64,000 nt of DNA. Source: Amphibalanus amphitrite (lineage: Eukaryota > Arthropoda > Thecostraca > Balanomorpha > Balanidae). The notes beneath the pieces were generated by a model. That model ran no database searches, was not told where the DNA came from, and saw only the letters and a program-made list of their open reading frames with translations. The stretch spans positions 372,001 to 436,000 of the forward strand of contig NW_024881613.1 of assembly GCF_019059575.1 (NCBI RefSeq), read 5' to 3'. The position numbers and the translations under genes were made by a program. Shown here piece by piece: positions 1-52,728 of this stretch; the stretch's first letter is position 1; the number at the start of each line of letters is the position of its first letter.

Positions 1-428
1 TTGACCTTGATGAAAATGGTTTTCGATGTGCGGCTAGAACTTTGCACGCGCTACATTTTGGTGCCAAAATTTTGAAGATCGGACAATATCTAGTGGCACT
101 TTTTCAGTTCCCCGTCCTTTGACCTTGAATTTGACCTTGAAGTTTGACCTTGATGAAAATGGTTTTCGATGTGCGGCTAGAACTTTGCACGCGCTACATT
201 TTGGTGCCAAAATTTTGAAATTCGGACAATATTTAGTGGCACTTTTACAGTTCCCCGTCCTTTGACCTTGAATTTGACCTTGAAGTTTGACCTTGATGAA
301 AGTGGTTTTCGATGTGCGGCTAGAACTTTGCACGCGCTACATTTTGGTGCCAAAATTTTGAAAATCGGACAATATTTAGTGGCACTTTTTCAGTTCCCCG
401 TCCTTTGACCTTGAATTTGACCTTGAAG
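1..428. repeat. 143-bp tandem repeat, three copies
   Basis: The segment starting TTGACCTTGATGAAA recurs at 1, 144 and 287, so the period is 143 bp; the third copy decays after about 428. Each unit carries several TGACCTTGA words. The array probably continues left of the window. The minus-strand open frame across it is just the repeat read through. Confidence 0.9.
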
Positions 429-439
429 GTCAAGGTTTA

Positions 440-2619
440 GGGGTGAATGGGTTCGATTTTCGTGATCCTCATGGTCCAATTGACCTTGGACGAGGTTTTG
501 GCTAAAATCGGTACTCGTCGCTGGAAAAGTCGCTGGCGACGTCGCCAGCTTCACGGACATGATCATATTATACTTTATATACCGTTCTGTTATTTATGGG
601 GAAAAAAACGAATAAATGCTACACATATTCTCTGGTGGTTCATGAATGTGTGCATAAAATGTTAAAATGTCCCGAGAGTTATTCTCAACCGTCTTGTTGC
701 CGTTACCTGTTTCTGTTTTGTGCAGTGTTTCCATTTGTCATCGCCAGTAGATCAGTGCCTGTTGCCATGCCACATTCCAGGCTGGCCCTACTCTATCATG
801 GAGCTGAAACGGATTCTTGTGCCAGCGGTGCTATCAGGGAAATGTTTGGAAATAACTGATCAAACATTGGGTCACAGCTGTGAACGTGCGGCTGATCCGG
901 ACGGTCGAATCTTCAGACCGCACTGAGTGGAGGCTATTAGGACGTCATGTTGGACTGAAACTGCAGGCCTGCAGTCGTTGCTGTTCGGTAAATGTTCCAT
1001 AATACACTATGCACTACTTGCATCATTCCGCGAAATGCTGTTGACTGCATGTGACAGCCCATGTGGCAGAGAACTATCGATTGTGTTTTGCACGACATTG
1101 CACTTTGCACTAAAAGCAGTGACGATCCCCATCAACTCTGTGCCTTTGCGATTATACCAACAGCCCTAAAAAACACGTTATTTTGTAAGGAGCAGTCCTG
1201 TTTTCACCGATGCAACTGCATGTTCCTTCTGCCGCCCCTCACTCTCCTCAGCAGCAGGGTCGGGACCGGTGTCTCCTACCCTGCACCGGCCACCTGGTGC
1301 ACACCATGCTGCATGAGAGCGGCGCTAACGAACCGCCGCGCCGGCCGGCCGCGTGCGCCGTGCCGCGCCCCTCGCAGTGTCACGTGATTAATTACCTCGA
1401 ACAACAGGCCACCGGACACTCCCCGGGCCAGGAGCGGGACCGACGACCGCTCAGGTGCATCTCACGGCCCCGCCAGCGCGGCGGTGCCCCGAGCCGCTCT
1501 TCAGTGGCGGACCCCGGGACGGCCCGTGAATGGCGCATGGCCAGTGACGTCACACAGCCGATCGGTCAACAGCCAGTGACGTCATCAGGCTGGTCGGAGA
1601 ATGTGGCCGTAATTAGGACAGTTGCAGACCGCGCGTGGTCTGCGGAGCGAGATCTATGAGAAAGGTCCCGCTTGATCAAAGTGATATACCTACATTGACT
1701 TACCGGGTTTCTTACCAAGAACGCTAGGGAGATATGAATTAAATAAGCTTCGAAACGTAATTAATTCGATGCATTAAAAGAGAAACCAATGGTCAATTGT
1801 GATTTAGGTAATGAAGGCTCCATTCAGACTCTAGATCAGCTCCATTCAGCTGTAATGCAAAGCTTTTACCTCTCAGTCCTCCTCTACGTGTAGCCTTTTG
1901 TTTCGATACTGTTTTGCGGATACCTACTCGTATATTTTCAGAAGCGGAAGCAGTTCATTCGTCATATGTAGCTCCAATGCACGCTTGCAGAACCAGGATT
2001 ACGATCAATAAGTGAAAGAATTGGCTTTCCAATTCAATTGAATGCCAACGTATCTAAACATGAAATAGGTAGTTACAACTCACAGCGCTAATTGGAAGGG
2101 TCATTTGTCATTCTCGAGTTCGATAATCGCCAAAACTGCTTCTCCTGTCGATTAATCATCGGTAGGATAATCACTCAATGCCATCTGTTATTGACCTAAC
2201 TATTTTCCATTCATTATTGGTGTTGGCCTTAGATTCACGTGACGGCTTCTTTTTATCGTGTTTGGTAGTTGTTTGTTGAAAGGTTCCGAACGCACGCCCA
2301 AATGCTCCGCCCAAAGTTGCAGGTTTTCTGCGGCTATTGACCAAACCAGTTCTGGTGAAGCGGACTAACCGGTCGTATGACTTGTTTATGCTAGTGTGGC
2401 TATTCAAGAATATATGTAAATTTAGGCGAACCAGATTCCTTCCTTTGTTGGTAGGATACTGCGGCTGCACTGTGCCCCATAACCGTAGTAACCAATGTAT
2501 GATAACATGACGACTGGCGAGCCTTCCATCAAAATATGAAACATATCCTATTCCACAAACTCTGCGATCGTAAAGTCATCGTCGGACTGCGGACACCATT
2601 GCATGATATTCAAAATATG
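440..2619. other. Intergenic stretch, no gene recognised
   Basis: I see no convincing exon here. About 1200-1660 is GC- and CpG-rich and contains a pair of CRE-like sites. The remainder is AT-rich single-copy-looking sequence with short, unrelated open frames. Confidence 0.5.
1545..1584. promoter_or_regulatory. Twin CRE palindromes in a CpG-rich patch
   Basis: Two perfect TGACGTCA sites lie at 1545-1552 and 1577-1584, each preceded by CCAG, so they are 32 bp apart (about three helical turns). TGACGTCA is the CREB/ATF binding word. The GC-rich setting would fit a promoter, but no downstream coding exon could be tied to it. Confidence 0.3.
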
Positions 2620-3609
2620 TAGGGTAGGGTGGGGCAAAGCGCCCACCCTAACTTTCCTGCCTTAGTAGCTCCTTATCTTACAAATTTGAAGAACAACCAG
2701 GTAGCTGATCTGGTAGCTGATTAGCTTAGCTTTCTTCGAATAACACATCAGAAACGTGTGGCATGCACAGTTTTTGAGATATGCCGTCCAATTTGAGAGG
2801 ACTACAGATCGAGCGTTTTGCCCCACCCGTGGGGCATAACGCCCATATGAGTGGGGCATAACGCCCATTCCTGAACGTTTAATCACAAGTTTGATATTCT
2901 GGTAAAACAATGTAGCATTCATCCATTTCTCATTTCGCTAGACCTCAACTCGACAGATTGCATTATTAAGAACATCTTAAACACTGCTGTCGCCACGCCA
3001 GTCCTTAAACAGTCAACGCCTTTCACTGTCTTGAGTGGCAGAGATCAAATCTTGCAAATAAATCGTTCTAGACAATCGTAATGAGCAAATTGCATATTTA
3101 ATAAGAATCCTGAGCACTAAAAAAGTATCCCGCCGCTCACTTTGAGCCCAAAATGCTCGCAATTACCCGTGCTGTATAACTCCCATTGGCCCATGATGGG
3201 CGCTTTGCCCCGCACCAAAGTGGGCGTATTACCCCAACAGCACATTCAAAAAAGAATCTACCTGAATTAGCCTGGCACAATTGTGTTACAAACAAGTAAG
3301 TGCTCAAAGAATAGCTTAACTCTGCAGACTCGAAATAGCAAACTTTTATTGCCTTCTTCAATCTCCATCAAACAAAGTTTCAGCACTAAGAAAGCCTGCA
3401 ATTCCTAAAAAAACGTCAGGAATATACCAATATTTATCTTACGTCCAGAAAGAGAAAACCCTACTTGTGGAACCATAAAAGGGAGTACAAGCAGATTATT
3501 GCGTATTCTTGAAAATGGCTATCAAGGATTCTTTGAAAAGTCGAGCATTTCACAAAAAAGAGGGATGGGCGTCTTACCCGCCCTGGGCGCTTTGCCCCAC
3601 TTTACCCTA
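2620..3609. mobile_element. TA-flanked inverted-repeat element (GTGGGGCAAAGCGCCC family)
   Basis: The left end TAGGGTAGGGTGGGGCAAAG and the reverse complement of the right end, TAGGGTAAAGTGGGGCAAAG, match at about 18 of 20 positions. Internally the GTGGGGCA(A/T)AACGCCC theme recurs several times (near 2815-2875, 3198-3238 and 3564-3600). TA at both edges could be a TA target duplication as in Tc1/mariner elements. There is no transposase frame, so it is non-autonomous. Confidence 0.65.
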
Positions 3610-3792
3610 GGTACCTACATGGCAGAATTTTGATATCGATGCCTCGCTACGGCGAATTTGCTGAAATTACAAATTACAATCACTCTGGGTGGATCACGCT
3701 GATAACTGTTGATAAAAAATACGAGGTCCTATGGAAGATGTCTTGAGGCTTCAGCCATCCGTCTCTGAATCACAGGCCACTAAAGCTCTTAT

Positions 3793-4716
3793 CCCGCGCC
3801 CCGCTGGGCTATTCAGCCATACGCGCCCTGCTGGGGGGGCAGATTCTGCCCCCCCTGTCTAAAGGTCAAGGTCAAGGTCAGGTCAGGTCAGGTCAGGTCA
3901 CCAAAAACAAAATATAGAAAAGGGCATGTGCGACACATGTTTTATGGGTCATTTTACTCATAGAATTAAATAGGCACACTCAATAAGTGATATGGACCAC
4001 CTCTGGATGAATTTCAGGTCGAGGTCAGGTCAAGGTCAGGTCAAGTGAGGTCAAATTTCGAAGCTGGTTGTTAAGGCCTCAAAAGGTGTCTATCTGATGC
4101 AGTTTTTCACGGAGAATCGAATGGTGCTATTTTTGTTTCCGTACGAGGTCTAGAACTTCCAAAAAAAATCATTTTTCAAAATTTTTGTGTGTCGTGACGT
4201 CATAAAATTTTGAATAACTCCCACATTTTTTAACCGATTCTTCTAAAAATTGGTATGTAGGTGCACCTACACAACTTCTCTGACATATATTCCGGTTTTT
4301 CGATACACTCAAAATTTTGGATTTTATAATTATTTTCCCAAAAAAATCAGTTTTTTGAAAAAAAAATTGGGCCAAAATCCAAAATTTTCAAAAAACCGAG
4401 ATAGCCATTTGATAGACAAAGTAGAGTCACGTATAACCTTTTTTTTGTTACGTCTTGATTCCTTCAAAAATGTAGATGTTAGCGGCGTTTGAAATTTTGC
4501 CGTTTTTTGAGGCGAAAATGGCGAGCATGACGTCACTAAAACGTCAATTTCTCAAAAATTTTCCGACGAATTTCGCTCACATTTTCAGGGAACGTGTCAA
4601 ATTGATGTATGATAAGGTACTGAAAGTTTGACGTCGCTGGCGTAACGCGTTTAGAAGTTATTGGCGAATAACGGGAGGGGGGGCAGATTCTGCCCCCCCC
4701 CCCAGCGGGGCGCGGG
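3793..4716. mobile_element. MITE of the GC-TIR/hairpin family, TTAT-flanked
   Basis: The inverted ends are CCCGCGCCCCGCTGGG and its complement, flanked on both sides by TTAT (3789-3792 and 4717-4720). Just inside each end sits a G-run, the core CAGATTCTG and a C-run. The interior has arrays of AGGTCA (3863-3900, 4018-4055). It is the same architecture as the TTAA-flanked elements at 29899, 43223, 51736, 52729, 59859 and 61720. It is non-coding. Confidence 0.75.
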
Positions 4717-4720
4717 TTAT

Positions 4721-5504
4721 CGGGAGCAGGTCAACTGCAGTGTTCTGAACCTTTGAGGGATGTCGTCACTAGTCAGTTCGGCGGCGGCGGTTACATTTCG
4801 GCATAGCGAACCTCTAGATTCCCATATCACGGGCCAAAACCCCATGGGAAGTGATCAAACTCAGTGCCCACAGGGTACCTAATGTAATCTCTGGAATGAT
4901 ATCTGCCCGCGGCCCGCGCTGCAGAGCTGACTGGTATAACCTCCGCCCTCGGCTTCGCCCCAGAATTGGACGGCGAAGTGTTGTGACCCCCCTCTCGTCC
5001 AGAAGGCGGACCGTGGAAGTGCCTGTCTGAAGGTGTCTTGTTGTTCACAGTCTCGGCCACGCCCAAGAGACTGTTTGAAATCGGACACGATGGTTTACTG
5101 GTCACGCAGCGGGAGTGTGAGGGCGGCCCCGGCTCGCACGCATTTGTGGTAGATTTTACAGACGTGTTCGTACGTGAACACGGGGTACTAAACGCCCAGA
5201 GAGCTGAAAACTTGTGATGGTCGGGCACGTGCGACCCTTCTTGTGTTATATGGGTTGATTCGTTGGGCTCTTTTGTTGTTGGAAATAAACTCCTAACTTA
5301 GAGCATTTTTTTTTTTGTTAGCCACGTAAACGTTTAAAAACCATGGATCACTTTCCATATATGGCTGTGATATGCCCTGTATTTTAGATTATAATTTAGG
5401 AACACAGGTGTACGTATAGGCCTTTCAGTTTTGGTTAGACAAAGCCTGAAACACGGATAGGCGTGGTAAATTTTGTTCACAACCGATTTCCATAAATTTA
5501 CTTT
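4721..5504. other. No gene recognised
   Basis: This is mixed-composition sequence. A 133-codon minus-strand open frame around 4827-5228 has no recognisable domain or splice context and I do not call it. Confidence 0.4.
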
Positions 5505-6201
5505 ATTACGGAGCGAGCGAAGCGAGCGTAGTCTTTCCTTAGATTAACGGAAATTTCTGAGTATGAGCGGCCGGCCGGCCTGCCGGCCGTGGTCACGCTT
5601 TTGCGAGGCCTATATCTCAGCAACCACTTGACCGATTTACACGCGGTAATTTTTGTAGGGTAGCTTCATTCCTTCTACCAAGTATTGGACTATTCCTGAT
5701 GCATGTGGGTGACCCCTTATGCACGTGCCACGTGCAAAACGAAGAGGTGTCCGTTTTGTAATTGTTGCAATATCTCGGTAACTACTTGGCCGATTGCGCT
5801 GAAAGTTGGCATGTAGGTAGGCACCCACTAGGCACTGCATATCCATGTGCCAGAGTTGGGGCGCTGCTGCACGTGCGCACGTGCAGGGGTCGTTTCCAGA
5901 TCTCGAGAACGGCTCGACCAATTACCCTCAAATTTGGTACACAGTTAGGGACCGGTTAGTAGGGTGCCGTGCACAAGTCAGTTGGGACCCATTTTGCACG
6001 TGCGCACGTGCAGGGTGCCGCTTCCAGATCTCGAGAACGGGTGGGCCGATTGTGCCCAAATTTGGCACATCGCTAGAGACCGGTTAGTAGGGTGCCATGC
6101 ACAAGTCAGTTGGAGGTATGTACCCCCTCGCAATTTCGCACGTGCAAGGCCCACCCTCTCGCTCGCTCCGTTAGTCGCCCCAAAAGGCGTTATACTGGTT
6201 T
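5505..6201 (+). mobile_element. CACGTG-rich repeat element, copy 1
   Basis: It is homologous in reverse orientation to 31695-32375 from the GGAGCGAGCGAAGCGAGC end to the CGTTATACTGGTTTA end. The inside is built of degenerate units of about 115 bp, each with GCACGTGCGCACGTGC-type palindromes, AGATCTCGAGAACGG and GACCGGTTAGTAGGGTGC. Near the right end CGCC-CCAAAA-GGCG can form a small hairpin some 6 bp before CTGG, loosely like a Helitron 3' end; the left end does not fit a Helitron. Confidence 0.7.
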
Positions 6202-7079
6202 AGGTACCTACAATTGAATGCGCCCAAAACCCAATTATCTTTCATTTCTCTAGAGGATAGGCAAAAGCAGGGGAGGCAGGTAAAAGGTATGTACGATGTA
6301 AAGCTACTGAGGTTACATTTACTCTGGCTTATCATAAGTGTTTATGTCTGGCGTTTTAAATACCTGTCCATGTGCCAATCGATGTATTTATTATCTATGT
6401 TTACCATACACGTGCGGCAAACATTTTCGGTTTATCGCTCCCAGAGCGGAAAAAATATCAGTGCTTCTCGGAGCTCAATCTCCCTAACCATGTCTCAGCT
6501 CAACAATCATCCAAATATCGGTCGACTCGGGACGCTGGCGCCGGCGCTGGCCTTTTGACGGCGTCTGCACGATACCACCGATGTGCCGCACTCAATCATA
6601 CCGGACTGATGGACATTATGGTAGTAATACTGTCAACGGAGCGCATGAATCCATCACAACAGTAGATAGCTGCCAAAGCGAATCAGTGACATCCCGTTGT
6701 CCTTGTCAAAACACATTGATAAGTCAGACTGTCAGTGTTCATTACATTACCTAGAAGAAATAAGACTCGCCAAAATGGTGTGCTTGTACTCGCCTAGAGT
6801 TACCGTTTCAATATGAATGCTCTTTCCTAGTCTAGGAAAAATGTAAAGAAATGATTCATTGATTATTCTGAAAATAGCTTGGTAATGACTTCGTCTAAAC
6901 ACGTGGAAACCAACGAGTAAGCTTTCAGCAGAGCTTTTCACTGTTTGTAAAAACATTGACAAATAGTTACCTTTGAGTTTCTGAATATAGCCCGCATGAC
7001 TTTCAACCGAGCCGCCAGTTTTTCAGTGTGTTTTTCGTTATTTTCCTCCCATTTTAGAACTTTACCGTTAGTTTTTGCA
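6202..7079. other. Upstream flank of the SOUL gene, nothing recognised
   Basis: The sequence is AT-rich with short open frames and no recognisable domain. It lies directly upstream of the CpG-rich start of the tandem-SOUL gene and may contain its distal promoter. Confidence 0.35.
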
Positions 7080-7315
7080 CGGTTTTTTTTCCGTTTCTCT
7101 CCCGTCTCTGAGCCGTGTTTGGGAGTCGGGCGGCTGAGGCGCCTTTGTGTCTGGCCGGCTACCAGCGGCGCCACTGGCTCTGCCCGAGAGCTGCGCGCGC
7201 TCCGCTGGCCGCCGCCGCCGCCGCCGCCGCAAATCGCCAGTTACATGTTTGGATACCTGCGGCGAGCGGAGCGCTGCCGCGCGCCGCCGCCGCCGCCGCC
7301 GCCGCACTCGCAGCC
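7080..7315 (+). promoter_or_regulatory. CpG-rich promoter / 5' UTR of the SOUL gene
   Basis: GC content and CpG density rise sharply here, with CCG runs at about 7206-7230 and 7284-7306 ending at the start codon. The context of the ATG at 7316 is GCAGCCATGG, a strong initiation context. The same frame is open back to 7115, but those codons are CCG-repeat low complexity, so I place this stretch in the 5' UTR. No clear TATA box was found. Confidence 0.5.
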
Positions 7316-48287
<40,972 letters not shown>

Positions 48288-48622
48288 CGGAGAGAGTGCC
48301 ATGGACACGGTGTGTGGATGAAGGACGGACGGGCCGAGGTACCCGGGCAGTGAGGTGGTTGACTGCTGAATGATGGTGGGGACGGCAGGATCCCCAGTCG
48401 CGAAGATGGAAGGCCCTCGGTGGCCGACAGTGGTAGCGTAAGCGATGGACGCTGTTTATTTACTAGAGTGGGTGACGACAATATGAGACGGGCTGGAGGG
48501 CAACAAACAACCGCTGAAGGTGACGAAGTAATGATTTCTCCTCAGTATGAATAGAGTGTGGTGAAATGATTGCAGGAAATGCGGCATTGCGTACATATTT
48601 GAGTGGAAGATAGCTCATGTAA

Positions 48623-48628
48623 ATTAAA
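48623..48628 (+). terminator. Possible polyadenylation signal ATTAAA
   Basis: This is the first AATAAA/ATTAAA-type hexamer after the SOUL stop codon, 336 bp downstream. It coincides with the TTAA edge of a mobile element, so it may be fortuitous. Confidence 0.25.
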
Positions 48629-50455
48629 GGGACCCTCCCACCTTAAAAAAAGTTAATGAATTGGCATGAAAGTGATGTCGCTCGGTTCAGAAAGAGCAAA
48701 AATGAATATCTACCAAATTTCATCGAAAAATATTCACCGGTTTTCAAGATATTAGACTTTTAGTTTTGTTTACTTTTTGGGATCTCCGCTGTTCCTAGCG
48801 ACTTTATTTGAAAGTGCGGCATTTGTTGCGCGCAAAGCAGCATACACTGAAAAAAAGTCAGCCAAATTTTGGTCTCAGAGACCAGAAAGGGGTCTTTTTT
48901 CCCCTATTCAAATCAGACCACACTTTTTGAGCCATTCTGCGCGGTCTTTCTGAAACCCTTTTAGAGAGCTTAGAAACCGGTCTCGCGAAACCATTCAGTG
49001 GTCTCACGGAGAAACAAAACTGGTCTCCAAAATGCTCAAAGTGTGTTCTCTTTTGAAACTCTCAGCTGGATGAAACCACGTTCTGGTTTACGATAATACC
49101 GCTGGACTGTCTCAACATCAGCCACCATTGGATTAGACCAGAAAATGGTCTCATAGAAGAACTCAAGCCATTCTCGTTACGAGCCTTCTTTCTGGACCCT
49201 CGAATGTAGCCGCGCAGCCCCGCCCTGCCGCGCGGCCATATTGCCGCCCAAAATACAACCATGTTTTCTTCTCAAAATGTATTAGTCTCGTACTAGTCGC
49301 GTCGTGCCGCGCGCAGCTGCCGGCCCGGTCGACACAGGCCCAGGCCCTCTCAAACACAAATTTCAGTGCAGTAGCATATATGCGGAGACAATTGGCAGTC
49401 CCGTCGTGCCACGCGCTGCCGACCCGGTCACAAAAGGCCCAAGCCCTCTCAAACACAAAGCTAGTTCATGCAGTAGCAATGGGCGCGGCGAAAGCAGTCG
49501 CGTCGTGCCGCGCTGCAGTCCCCAACCAAAGAACACTCGTCACTCACCCCGGCCGCCGCTACACCGTGGTGAACGCGCGGTTGTGCGAAACGTCTTCTCC
49601 TAGAGAGCGAAATTCCTCGGCCGCCACTGTCTCTTGGTTCTTCAATTTGTAGAGGTCGGGAAGATCGTTACCTTCTTCAGAAGCCGAAGTCACTATGACA
49701 TCTGCCCTTTCAATCTTGATTTCAACGAAATCTTACTGTAGCGAAAGATTAAAAGATTTCTGACCATGACTGATGAGCAAGTGTGTTGTTTCCTCTGTTA
49801 TCATGCACAATTTTTTATATATGGCTAAAGAATGTCTCTACTTATAACAATATACCTCCAAGCGCAGCGCACACCAACGCACACAATTTGCAAATGGCGC
49901 CTGACAATGCGCTGTATGTAAACAAGTCCAGAGACTGCACTTATCTGAAACCACCACGCTGCCTCACACCGACGCAGGATATGAGATGAGACCGGCAAAC
50001 ATTCTCACGGTTAGTCCTAAAAAGAGTCGCACCCATGATGCTTCAAACGCTGTTCAAAACGAGACCAACTATCAGGCTTGTCAAACAGGAGACTCTGACA
50101 GCCCTAATAAATGAGGTCAAGCAAGCACCATTTCACTATATAGACCTTCTTGTGGTTTCACATGAAACCCAATCAGTAACCATTCTCATTTTGTTTTTTC
50201 AGTGATACCACCGCGTGCTGCCAAACGTTTTAGTAAAAGATTTAAAAATCGTTAGATCTCCGCTGACGTCACAAATTCTAAGGGGGCATACCAATGCATT
50301 AGCCCCTTAGAATCCGAAAACTGCAAGTTTGAAATTCCATATCTCCGAATTAAAGCATTTTTCGATGTTGTGAATGCCCAAACCGGTATTTTCAGGCCAT
50401 GGCCACCAATTTGGCTATCTCAACTTAAAACTAATGTTAAGGTGGGAGGGTCCCT
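48628..50455. mobile_element. TTAA-flanked AGGGACCCTCCC element, interrupted
   Basis: TTAA lies at 48624-48627 and 50456-50459. The ends AGGGACCCTCCCACCTTAA and its inverse match. The interior (ATTGGCATGAAAGTGATGTC, GATATTAGACTTTTA, GGGGGCATACCAATGCATTA) matches the shorter copy at 50536-51002 in inverted order. A CACTG element is inserted at 48845-50204. Confidence 0.8.
48845..50204. mobile_element. CACTGAAAAAA-ended element nested in the TTAA element
   Basis: It begins CACTGAAAAAAAGTC and ends GTTTTTTCAGTG. The uninterrupted site survives in the neighbouring copy (about 50786-50800), which shows the insertion point. ATA on both sides is a possible short duplication. The left part is rich in GGTCTC and GAGACC words. 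Short open frames have no domains. Confidence 0.75.
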
Positions 50456-50535
50456 TTAAATTCATGTTTATATCAACACTCTTCTTGCGTCCTTACGAAG
50501 TGGTCGATAGTGAACGATTTATTCTCGTGATTTAA

Positions 50536-51002
50536 AGTGACCATCCCACCTTAACATTCGTTTTGAGCTGAGATGGCTAGAATGGGGTCCCTGGCTTGCA
50601 CTTACCGGTTTGAGCACTCACAAGATCGAGAAATGCCTCATGTCGAAAATATCTAAGTTCAAAGTTGCAGCACTTGGATTCAGAGGTGCTAATGCATTAG
50701 AATGCCCCCTCTGAATGTGTGACGTCAGCGCAGATCTGACGATTTTAAATCTTTTACTAAAATGTTTGGTAGCACGCGGTGGTATATGCTGCTTTGCGCG
50801 CAACAAATGCCGCACTTTCAAATAAAGTCGCTAGGAACAGCGGAGATTCCAAAAAAGTAAACAAAAGTAAAAATCTAATATCTTGAAAACCGGTGAATAC
50901 TTTTAGATGAAATTTGGTAGATAATCGTTTTCGCTGTTTCTGAACCGAGCGACATCACTTTCATGCCAATTCATTAACTTTTTTGAAGGTGGGAGGGTCC
51001 CT
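50536..51002. mobile_element. TTAA-flanked AGGGACCCTCCC element, short copy
   Basis: TTAA lies at 50532-50535 and 51003-51006. The left end AGTGACCATCCCACCTTAAC has two changes relative to the right end inverse AGGGACCCTCCCACCTTCAA. At 467 bp it is complete without the nested insertion. Confidence 0.8.
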
Positions 51003-51029
51003 TTAACTCATACGTGATGGTAAAATTGC

Positions 51030-51200
51030 CATTCGCGTGCTACCAAACATTTTAGTAAAAGATTTAAAATCGTCAGATCTGCGCTGACGTCACACATTCA
51101 GAGGGGGCATTCTAATGCATTAGCACCTCTGAATCCAAGTGCTGCAACTTTGAACTTAGATATTTTCGACATGAGGCATTTCTCGATCTTTGTCATTTTA
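51030..51200. mobile_element. Fragment of the AGGGACCCTCCC family
   Basis: GTGCTACCAAACATTTTAGT through GAGGGGGCATTCTAATGCAT and ATATTTTCGACATGAGGCAT is the inverse of 50630-50775. No termini are present, so it is a truncated copy. Confidence 0.7.
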
Positions 51201-51735
51201 CCTATGCAGGGGCAGCTTGTAAGTACGAGTACGTATGGGTTTTGGGAATGAGAAACACTTAGATAGGTACGCAAAACTCTCATGTCACCGGTTGAGTAAG
51301 GAACGGCAGCTGATCAATGTGCAGTGTGAGTGGTACTTACGTGTCGGCAGTGCGAGGCTGTGAAATGTCGCGCAGGGCGGACCTGACAACCTTCAGACGA
51401 GAGACCGAAGTGGGGAAACGAGACGCGTAGAGTAGAGCAGACGTGAAAAGTGCAGAGATTAGCTGACGCTGAACAAAACTGGAAGCGGGGTGTTCGCCGA
51501 GCGTGTGATTGAATACAAGTCGTCATCCTGATGCGCGATCGAAGGTATGCATGATGGTATTAAATAGCGAGCAGCTATGTGTTGCGAGTGGAAAAGTGTA
51601 CCTAAACATGGTGTGTCAAAAGTGGAAATAGCCGGTGCGCCGTCTGGCAACCCGGCAGCCCGCCGCCATAGGGAAATTCATGCTTTTTGTCGCTTTTTCG
51701 CTCCTTATGAGTCACTGGGTCTAATTAGAGCTTAA

Positions 51736-52724
51736 CCCTATTCCTGGCGGGGGGCCTCAGGAGCCCCCCCCTGAGGTTTTTTGGTTATTTCTCCCAAACG
51801 CGTTGAGCTAGGAAGCTAAAATTTTCTGACTTTTCCTAAAAGGCTTCTACGCAACATGTCTGAAAGTTTTTAGTTGATCTGACCTCAGGTCAGGTCACCA
51901 GAGGCGGTTTGGTGACCCTACCTCAGAAAAGTTTGCAATCACGCCAGAGCTAGAGTTTTTGACCGATCAATTTCTTCTCTTCAGGGTTTAGTTAGGGTAC
52001 CAGTATGTGCAATTTGTTTATCTCGGAATTTTGATATCGGTGACCTAAGGTCAGGTCAATTTCGCGACCTCCCCATTATAAGTCAATGGGGGAAAAATCA
52101 ACTCCCTGTTTTTACCACTAAAACGGGTCGGAATGGCCCCATATACCATACATGACTTCATATACGATCAACCTTCACTACCTTGAGGTCTGTTTTGCTG
52201 TTGGGCAGCTGTGAGGTCATGTGACGTCATCAAAGGTCACCAAAGGTTTTTGGCCAATAACTCCGTACAGGAACAAGATACAGACGCGTGGATGGTCTCA
52301 TTGTGTTCAGCTCGTCAAGACGCATCGAATGATATACATGATGACCTCGAGGTCACGTGACCTGAGGTCAACCTTTGACCTTGACCTTTCGAGGTCAACA
52401 TATATATATATAATTCGATGTGGATTGACGAGAGGATCACGATGATGCCCTTAGTTTGTTCCTATCTTGACTAATTCGAAAGTTATTCGAGAAAAACTCT
52501 CTCCATATCTAGCGCCGCCATTTTGACTTTTTCGACCCCTGTGACGTCATCTTTGACCTGACCTGAAAATGACCTTTGTAAAAATTGTAGATCTTGGCCG
52601 TGCGTATCCGATGCCGTTTACCGCTTGTCGCTATCTTGCTTCGTTCTCGAGATCTCAGGGGGGGGGGCCGAATCGGCCCCCCCCCGCCAGTTTCTTGTCC
52701 CGGCGGAGCCCGCCAGGAATAGGG
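51736..52724 (-). mobile_element. TTAA-flanked GC-TIR/hairpin MITE
   Basis: TTAA lies at 51732-51735 and 52725-52728. The ends are CCCTATTCCTGGCGGG and its inverse CCCGCCAGGAATAGGG. The interior is the inverse of much of 29899-30910, including a run of TGACCT words near 52355-52390. The right TTAA is shared with the next element. Confidence 0.85.
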
Positions 52725-52728
52725 TTAA

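Noticed and set aside
1210-1659. 149-codon plus-strand open frame in the CpG-rich patch
   Set aside because: Composition explains the openness; no domain, splice site pattern or start context supports it.
5505-6201. Helitron
   Set aside because: A hairpin and CTGG lie near one end, but there is no TC start after A at the other end and only two copies are available, so the class is left open.
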